Shown here: positions 5,233-9,204 of the stretch, in pieces | Position numbering within the stretch: the stretch's first letter is position 1 | How the letters are laid out: each line of letters starts with the position of its first letter | Assembly: GCA_030630685.1 (NCBI GenBank) | Contig: DAOVMN010000063.1 | Coordinates: 1-9,204 of the forward strand | Direction: 5' to 3' | Length of the DNA: 9,204 nt | From: Thermoplasmata archaeon | GTDB taxonomy: Archaea; Thermoplasmatota; DAOVMN01 | The notes under the pieces: model-generated | What the model was told of the DNA's origin: nothing | The model's database searches: none | The model's input: only the letters and a program-made list of their open reading frames with translations | Program-made: the position numbers and the translations under genes

Positions 5233-8200
5233 TTGAACCTATCCTCCGCTGTACCAGTGAATAACCATATCATAAGACCGGTTATTGGTGGATTGGTTGT
5301 TCTATTGCTTCTTCTCCCAGTGGGGATGGCCTCAGCCGACTTTGAACCAGAGATATCCTCTGAAGAGCACGAGACCTTATCACCTCCATCTCGCTTGAAT
5401 GTCTCTGCACCTCTTATTAATGCGGAGAACCACAGCACAAGCTCCTCTGCCTCAATGATTCATGTGGCTGAGAATCTGACCATGGGTATAAGGCATACCG
5501 CCCTTTCCTCAACTTCAACTCTTAATACCGCTGATTCTCTCGTTCAGAGTGAATCTCATACCACCCTTTCCTCAAGCCATATCTTTTCAGCCAATCCCCC
5601 ACTTTATCAAGAGATGAGGCACAACACCAGCTCTTCCGCCTCCATCTTTAACCTGACCGAATCCTATCTTACGGAAGCTTCCACAATATTAGGACATCAT
5701 TCCACAAACTCCACTTCAGCCACGATAAACGTGTCTGCTCCACTTTCAGGCTGGGAGGATCACAGTAGCAATTCATCGAGGCAGACCATCAATGTTTCAA
5801 ACCCACTTTCAGGCTGGGAGGATCACAGTAGCAATTCATCGAGGCAGACCATCAATGTTTCAAACCCGCTTTCAAGTTTGGGGCATCACACCACGAATTC
5901 AACATCTCAACCTTTTTATCTTTCTGTTTTAGTAAACCTTTCACTAACCTATAATTATACCACAGAAGTGCTCTACATAAACGCTACTGCCTGGTGTGCT
6001 CTTGATGGGAACCTCACAGAAAATAACACGAATAGCTCTACATACCAAATCCTCGGGACAAACATCTCTGGGAATCTGAGCTGGGATTCAGACCATTGGA
6101 CAAATAATACAAACCTTTCCCCCTTGACCCCCGGGGTCTATACCGTAAAGGTTGTATTTGTGGATAACAATTCACACAGAGGCTTGAAATACGGTGAAGT
6201 TAATACCAACACAATTGACATAACCTGTAAAAATAACACCCATAACATCTATCAGAACTCAAAACCCAATTACACTATAACTATAAAGAACCTTGGAACC
6301 TCCCCGGACAGCTACAATCTTTCCCTGTCTTCGATTCCCTCACACTTTAACGCCTCCCTCAACAAAACTCAGATTTCACTAAACAGCGGCAATTCCACAA
6401 CAGTCTTATTAACTGTCAAATCCCTCTCTAATTCAACAGTGGGTGAAACAGCCAATATCTCTGTGGAGGCAGTTTCCCAGAACAACTCAGATATGAAAAA
6501 ATCATTACATACCCTCACAACTATAGTTGGCCCCTCCATCGAACTCACAGCAGATCCCCTCAACTTCACCACTCCAACCCCACTACTGCAGGAGAAGATT
6601 GAAAAATACCGTGACCCAAAATACAGCTACACTGGAGATAAGGTTTCTATCGGCACAATAGACAATGACAATATCTATGCAAGAATATATGATAACAAGG
6701 ACGGCGGCGGTCCAGGCATCAGGGACATGTGGAACAAGAAGGAATATCCAAACTCCTCAGCAGACAAGCCCCATGATGTTATGTGGTACGGTGACTATGA
6801 CTATGTGTGCGTAGATGGAAACTGGCAGCCTCAGGAATCCAACGGCACCATAATCAAGGTGAATGAAACCATCGTCATGGTGGTCTTCGACCACACCAAC
6901 TACACCCTCTACAAGATATTTGAGGCCCTGCCAGACACGCCGATCATAAAGGTAATCTTCGAGATAGTGAACAAGGACAATGCCTCCCATAACTACACCC
7001 TCTATTACGCCAACGATTTCTGCAGGGGAGGTTCAGGAGGAAGCAAGTATGATCATCTCTATCTTTACAACAGCACCACTAAGATATCTACATCAGCCTG
7101 GTTCTCGATCTATGATACAACCGCTTTGGTTTCGGAACTCAATGTGGGTGGAACGGATGGAGAGGACTGGACCATGCTTGCCAATTTTGAGGCGGGAGCC
7201 CAGTTCTATGCAGGAAAATGGACAAATGCGGTCTACCGGAACTGGACCACAGGAGAGAATATCTCCTACGAGGACTGCTCAGTTGGTGTTAAGTTCCCGC
7301 TCGGTCAGGTGGAGACCAATGATTATAGTGATGTCATCTATTACATCGGGACAACCAACACTCATGAGAAGATTGACGATTTGATAGAGAGCTGTGTTAC
7401 AACCAAAGGCTATGGAATCAGAGATATCTATGTAAAGGATGCATACAACAGATATTATGCTGGAACGAATATCACCATTAAGGTAGATACTCTTTCGGTA
7501 AAGGAGTCCATAAACGGCACACTAAAGTTGATAATCTCTGACAGTACGGGTAATGTATACCTCAACCAGACAACCAATGTCTCCATGGTGGTCAACCTCA
7601 CCACTACCACCTCATTTAACTTCTCAGTACCTTACGAATACGGAAAGCGACTTGATGCTCATGTTTACCTCTACAACAGCACAGGGCATCTTATCTCGTA
7701 TAAAGCAGAAAACTCATTGATCCGGGTATTCGGCATCCTTGCAAAGGTTCAAAATACAGGAGAGCTCACAGGCACATTCTCTGTTGAAGTAAATCCACAG
7801 TCTCCCATAATGGCAGAAATCTGCCTGCCCAGTAATATTACCTACTCGAACATCTCCCTGAATGCAGGAGAATCCATCTATATTCCAATCAATATTACCG
7901 TACCTTCCAATGCCTCTGTAGGAAAGTACAACATCACAATAACCGCCACATCGAATCAAGCAACAACGGTCTCAAAGAACATCACCTCTGTCCTTGTAGT
8001 CCCAAGAAAAGGTTTCACAACGGAACTCGAGGAAGGCTGGAACTTCGTTTCTTTCCCTCTTTACAATCAAACGATGAATGCCTCATCTTTAGCAGCCCTC
8101 ATTGGAACCAACAATGTGAGCATAATCAAGATGTTCAACGAGACATCTGGAAATTATAGCATCTACAACGTAAGTACCAGCGGTCCAGATAACTTCTCTA

Positions 8201-8535
8201 TTATCCCAACAAGGGGCTACTGGGTTCATTGCACAAACACAACTACAATAGTGATCAATGGCAGCTATACTGTTAACGTCAATGAAAGTCTTGATGCAGG
8301 CTGGCATTTAATGGGCTGGTCAGTTTCAGATTCCATCAAAGCCTCAGATATTCCAAACTGCCTGAACGCTTCGACGAATGCGACCATCGTGATAACAGGA
8401 TACAATCAAACAACAGGTGGATATCACTCGTATATCGTAGGATTCAGTGAAGACGAATATGACTTCCAGATTTCAATGGGCGATGCCTTCTGGCTTTATG
8501 TTGATTGTGATGTGAGCTTTGAGGTTGGGGGTTGA
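5233..8535 (+). CDS. Large secreted multidomain surface glycoprotein
   Basis: 1100 residues. A Sec signal peptide has R15, a hydrophobic core at 17-32 and likely cleavage after ASA (33-35). Domains in order: (1) residues 36-232, nine degenerate repeats of about 21-22 residues with pattern H-[ST]-x-x-S-[ST], then N-[VL]-[ST] and a final P-L; (2) about 240-335, a beta domain; (3) about 340-435, an Ig-like domain of NEW3 style (NYTITIKNLG at 346); (4) about 460-715, a larger beta-rich domain with many aromatic residues, perhaps a beta-sandwich, not assigned; (5) about 831-925, a second NEW3-like domain (KVQNTGELTGTFSVEV); (6) 929-1100, two copies of a domain marked GWNFVSFPL (935) and GWHLMGWSV (1023), each with a later RGYWVHC or GDAFWLYVD strand. 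Dozens of NxS/T sequons imply heavy N-glycosylation. No catalytic motif and no C-terminal membrane segment or sorting signal is seen, so it is probably shed or bound to the surface through a partner such as its operon neighbours. The TTG start is supported by GAGGT. The third gene begins 4 bp after its stop. Confidence 0.82.
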   Translation: MNLSSAVPVNNHIIRPVIGGLVVLLLLLPVGMASADFEPEISSEEHETLSPPSRLNVSAPLINAENHSTSSSASMIHVAENLTMGIRHTALSSTSTLNTADSLVQSESHTTLSSSHIFSANPPLYQEMRHNTSSSASIFNLTESYLTEASTILGHHSTNSTSATINVSAPLSGWEDHSSNSSRQTINVSNPLSGWEDHSSNSSRQTINVSNPLSSLGHHTTNSTSQPFYLSVLVNLSLTYNYTTEVLYINATAWCALDGNLTENNTNSSTYQILGTNISGNLSWDSDHWTNNTNLSPLTPGVYTVKVVFVDNNSHRGLKYGEVNTNTIDITCKNNTHNIYQNSKPNYTITIKNLGTSPDSYNLSLSSIPSHFNASLNKTQISLNSGNSTTVLLTVKSLSNSTVGETANISVEAVSQNNSDMKKSLHTLTTIVGPSIELTADPLNFTTPTPLLQEKIEKYRDPKYSYTGDKVSIGTIDNDNIYARIYDNKDGGGPGIRDMWNKKEYPNSSADKPHDVMWYGDYDYVCVDGNWQPQESNGTIIKVNETIVMVVFDHTNYTLYKIFEALPDTPIIKVIFEIVNKDNASHNYTLYYANDFCRGGSGGSKYDHLYLYNSTTKISTSAWFSIYDTTALVSELNVGGTDGEDWTMLANFEAGAQFYAGKWTNAVYRNWTTGENISYEDCSVGVKFPLGQVETNDYSDVIYYIGTTNTHEKIDDLIESCVTTKGYGIRDIYVKDAYNRYYAGTNITIKVDTLSVKESINGTLKLIISDSTGNVYLNQTTNVSMVVNLTTTTSFNFSVPYEYGKRLDAHVYLYNSTGHLISYKAENSLIRVFGILAKVQNTGELTGTFSVEVNPQSPIMAEICLPSNITYSNISLNAGESIYIPINITVPSNASVGKYNITITATSNQATTVSKNITSVLVVPRKGFTTELEEGWNFVSFPLYNQTMNASSLAALIGTNNVSIIKMFNETSGNYSIYNVSTSGPDNFSIIPTRGYWVHCTNTTTIVINGSYTVNVNESLDAGWHLMGWSVSDSIKASDIPNCLNASTNATIVITGYNQTTGGYHSYIVGFSEDEYDFQISMGDAFWLYVDCDVSFEVGG
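5338..5928 (+). repeat. Nine degenerate 21-22 residue coding repeats
   Basis: Each unit is centred on a His followed by Ser/Thr-rich residues, for example EHETLS, NHSTSS, RHTALS, SHTTLS, RHNTSS, HHSTNS, DHSSNS (twice) and HHTTNS. Most then carry an N-[VL]-[ST] strand and P-L. The units drift progressively except for two identical ones near the C-terminal end, so the array seems to grow by local duplication there. The composition (Ser, Thr, Asn, His, few charges) fits an extended, glycosylated stalk. Confidence 0.75.
5740..5865 (+). repeat. Perfect 63-bp tandem duplication in the stalk repeats
   Basis: Bases 5740-5802 and 5803-5865 are identical over all 63 positions. The unit is 21 codons and stays in frame, encoding residues 170-190 and 191-211 (each starting PLSGWEDHSSN). 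A third, diverged copy starts at 5866. Perfect identity, including silent positions, indicates a very recent duplication or ongoing copy-number change, by slippage or unequal recombination. Confidence 0.92.
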
Positions 8536-8538
8536 TGA

Positions 8539-9204
8539 ATGAAAAAAAATTCTAATGCTATTCCCCCCAATGAAACATCCATCACCCACCAATTCTCTCA
8601 TGATGATGGAATTACCATTTCTCTTCAGAGTTTGATAACCAAGGATATAAAATTCCACAATGAAGGATTTACTGATGGGAACGGACTCACTAACGGAAAT
8701 GGGCTCACTAATGGCAATGGAATAACTAATGGAAACGGACTTACAAACGGCAATGGCATTACTAACACGTCAACCCCAATGGGGTTGACTTTGAATGAGA
8801 GGCGAAGCCCCGAGTTCCGGATGACCTCGAAGAGGTCGTCAAGGCCCGAAACCCCTAACGGGTTTTCAGGCGGCAACGGGCTAACCAATGGAAACGGCAT
8901 TACCAACGGAAATGGAATTACCAATGGAAACGGCATTACCAACGGAAACGGCATTACCAACGGCAATGGCATTACTAATGGCAATGGGATTACTAACGGG
9001 AATGGGATTACTAATGGCAATGGAATAACTGACCTCAGAAGTGTTCACTCTTTTGCAGTTCAACGTCCAATCTCCTCGTTCCTCTCCAAGAAAAGACCTA
9101 AGGTGATTGCTCTCACCATTACTGGACTGGTGTTACTCTCCTTAATTTGGGTTTATCTCAATTTCCAGCAAACGGATGGAATCGATATTGATGGTAAATT
9201 CTCG
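8539..9204 (+). CDS. NGNG(I/L)T-repeat single-pass membrane protein (partial, runs off the right edge)
   Basis: 222 codons are present with no stop. The start is ATG at 8539, preceded by GGGGGT (8527-8532). A nearby ATG at 8535 gives only six codons. Residues 1-45 are a hydrophilic head. Residues 46-76 and 112-164 are fourteen hexapeptides of NGNG(I/L)T type, split by a 35-residue insertion (77-111) rich in Arg, Ser and Pro. After a linker, KKRPK (184-188) precedes a hydrophobic segment at about 189-210, then a probable extracellular part begins (QQTDGIDIDGKF). The positive-inside rule puts the repeat tract in the cytoplasm and the unseen C-terminal part outside. From memory, similar NG-x-G-x-TNG tracts occur in Thermoplasmata and related archaea with no known function. 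The repeats use mixed AAT/AAC and GGA/GGC/GGG codons, so the peptide rather than the DNA is conserved. It follows the 1100-residue gene by 3 bp, so the two are co-transcribed. Eight A and six C runs lie just after the start. Confidence 0.8.
   Translation, partial: MKKNSNAIPPNETSITHQFSHDDGITISLQSLITKDIKFHNEGFTDGNGLTNGNGLTNGNGITNGNGLTNGNGITNTSTPMGLTLNERRSPEFRMTSKRSSRPETPNGFSGGNGLTNGNGITNGNGITNGNGITNGNGITNGNGITNGNGITNGNGITNGNGITDLRSVHSFAVQRPISSFLSKKRPKVIALTITGLVLLSLIWVYLNFQQTDGIDIDGKFS
8674..9030 (+). repeat. 18-bp coding repeat tract, fourteen NGNG(I/L)T units in two blocks
   Basis: Block one (8674-8766) holds five units and one extra Asn codon. Block two (8872-9030) holds the remainder of a broken unit and eight full units. 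The first unit has Asp instead of Asn, and the residue after the last is again Asp. Leu units are concentrated in block one and at the junction, whereas block two is almost all Ile. The alternating Asn/Gly pattern suggests a flexible or stacked-turn structure rather than a globular domain. Confidence 0.9.
8767..8871. mobile_element. 105-bp hairpin-rich in-frame insertion (palindromic-element-like)
   Basis: The insertion breaks one hexapeptide unit cleanly between its first Asn and the following Gly. It is exactly 35 codons, with no stop in the gene's frame. It contains a perfect 9-bp stem with a 3-nt loop (8769-8777 / 8781-8789, loop AAT), a 9-bp stem with one G-T pair and a GAA loop (8820-8828 / 8832-8840), and a stem AAACCC / GGGTTT (8849-8854 / 8860-8865). 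Its Arg/Ser/Pro-rich translation is quite unlike the flanks. This structure resembles palindromic elements known to be tolerated inside bacterial genes (such as those of Rickettsia), but no homology to those is claimed. Whether it moves is inferred. Confidence 0.65.

Noticed and set aside
6980..7384. A 134-codon plus-strand frame inside the large glycoprotein
   Set aside because: It is an alternative frame of a continuous 1100-codon gene with consistent sequon-rich translation, and it has no ribosome-binding site.
8674..9030. CRISPR array
   Set aside because: The 18-bp units are contiguous without spacers, vary at codon third positions and are in frame with a protein.
8625..9063. Minus-strand frames rich in PLV(I/M)PFPLV or SNPIPVSNAIAV patterns
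   Set aside because: They are antisense reflections of the 18-bp NGNG(I/L)T coding repeat. The plus frame has a start, ribosome site and membrane segment, while these have none.

Overview
The window looks archaeal. It encodes a geranylgeranyl reductase of the kind that saturates archaeal isoprenoid lipids and a KEOPS Pcc1 subunit. It shows TATA-type upstream elements with short or absent leaders, and densely N-glycosylatable secreted proteins. The NGNG(I/L)T repeat protein at the right edge resembles, from memory, low-complexity membrane proteins of Thermoplasmata and relatives. I therefore favour a euryarchaeal (Thermoplasmatota-like) genome, without being able to prove the lineage.

Left block (1-3220): housekeeping. 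A divergent gene leaves the left edge on the minus strand; only its first codons are present. A shared intergenic region then leads into a plus-strand pair overlapping by 7 bp: an FAD-dependent geranylgeranyl reductase (209-1402) and a stand-alone asparagine-synthetase-type ATP-pyrophosphatase lacking the glutaminase domain (1396-2181). A 241-residue soluble protein of unknown family follows (2251-2976) with its own promoter-like element. Directly after it is a small gene that is easy to miss, the KEOPS subunit pcc1 (open frame ending at 3220). It has no ATG, GTG or TTG start in frame, so it has either an unusual start codon or a one-base frameshift near its 5' end.

Middle (3221-3492): non-coding. 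It holds an approximately 90-bp imperfect inverted repeat built from GGAT/ACACAGAT-type words, then a promoter and a Shine-Dalgarno site.

Right block (3493-9204, running off the edge): three tightly spaced plus-strand genes forming an apparent cell-surface operon. The first is a 573-residue signal-anchored extracellular protein with three DxNNDG-type repeats. The second is an 1100-residue secreted, sequon-rich, multidomain beta protein with a nine-unit N-terminal repeat array and a C-terminal pair of GWNF-type repeats. The third is a partial single-pass membrane protein whose predicted cytoplasmic part is fourteen NGNG(I/L)T hexapeptides. That tract is interrupted by a 105-bp, hairpin-rich, in-frame insertion resembling a palindromic mobile repeat captured by a gene. 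A likely model is a surface structure made of an anchored protein, a large secreted glycoprotein and a membrane protein with a flexible cytoplasmic tail. This is inference from architecture and gene spacing only.

The best leads are the in-frame palindromic insertion with a possible relative in the 5' end of the 241-residue gene, the unannotated pcc1, and the three-gene surface cluster.
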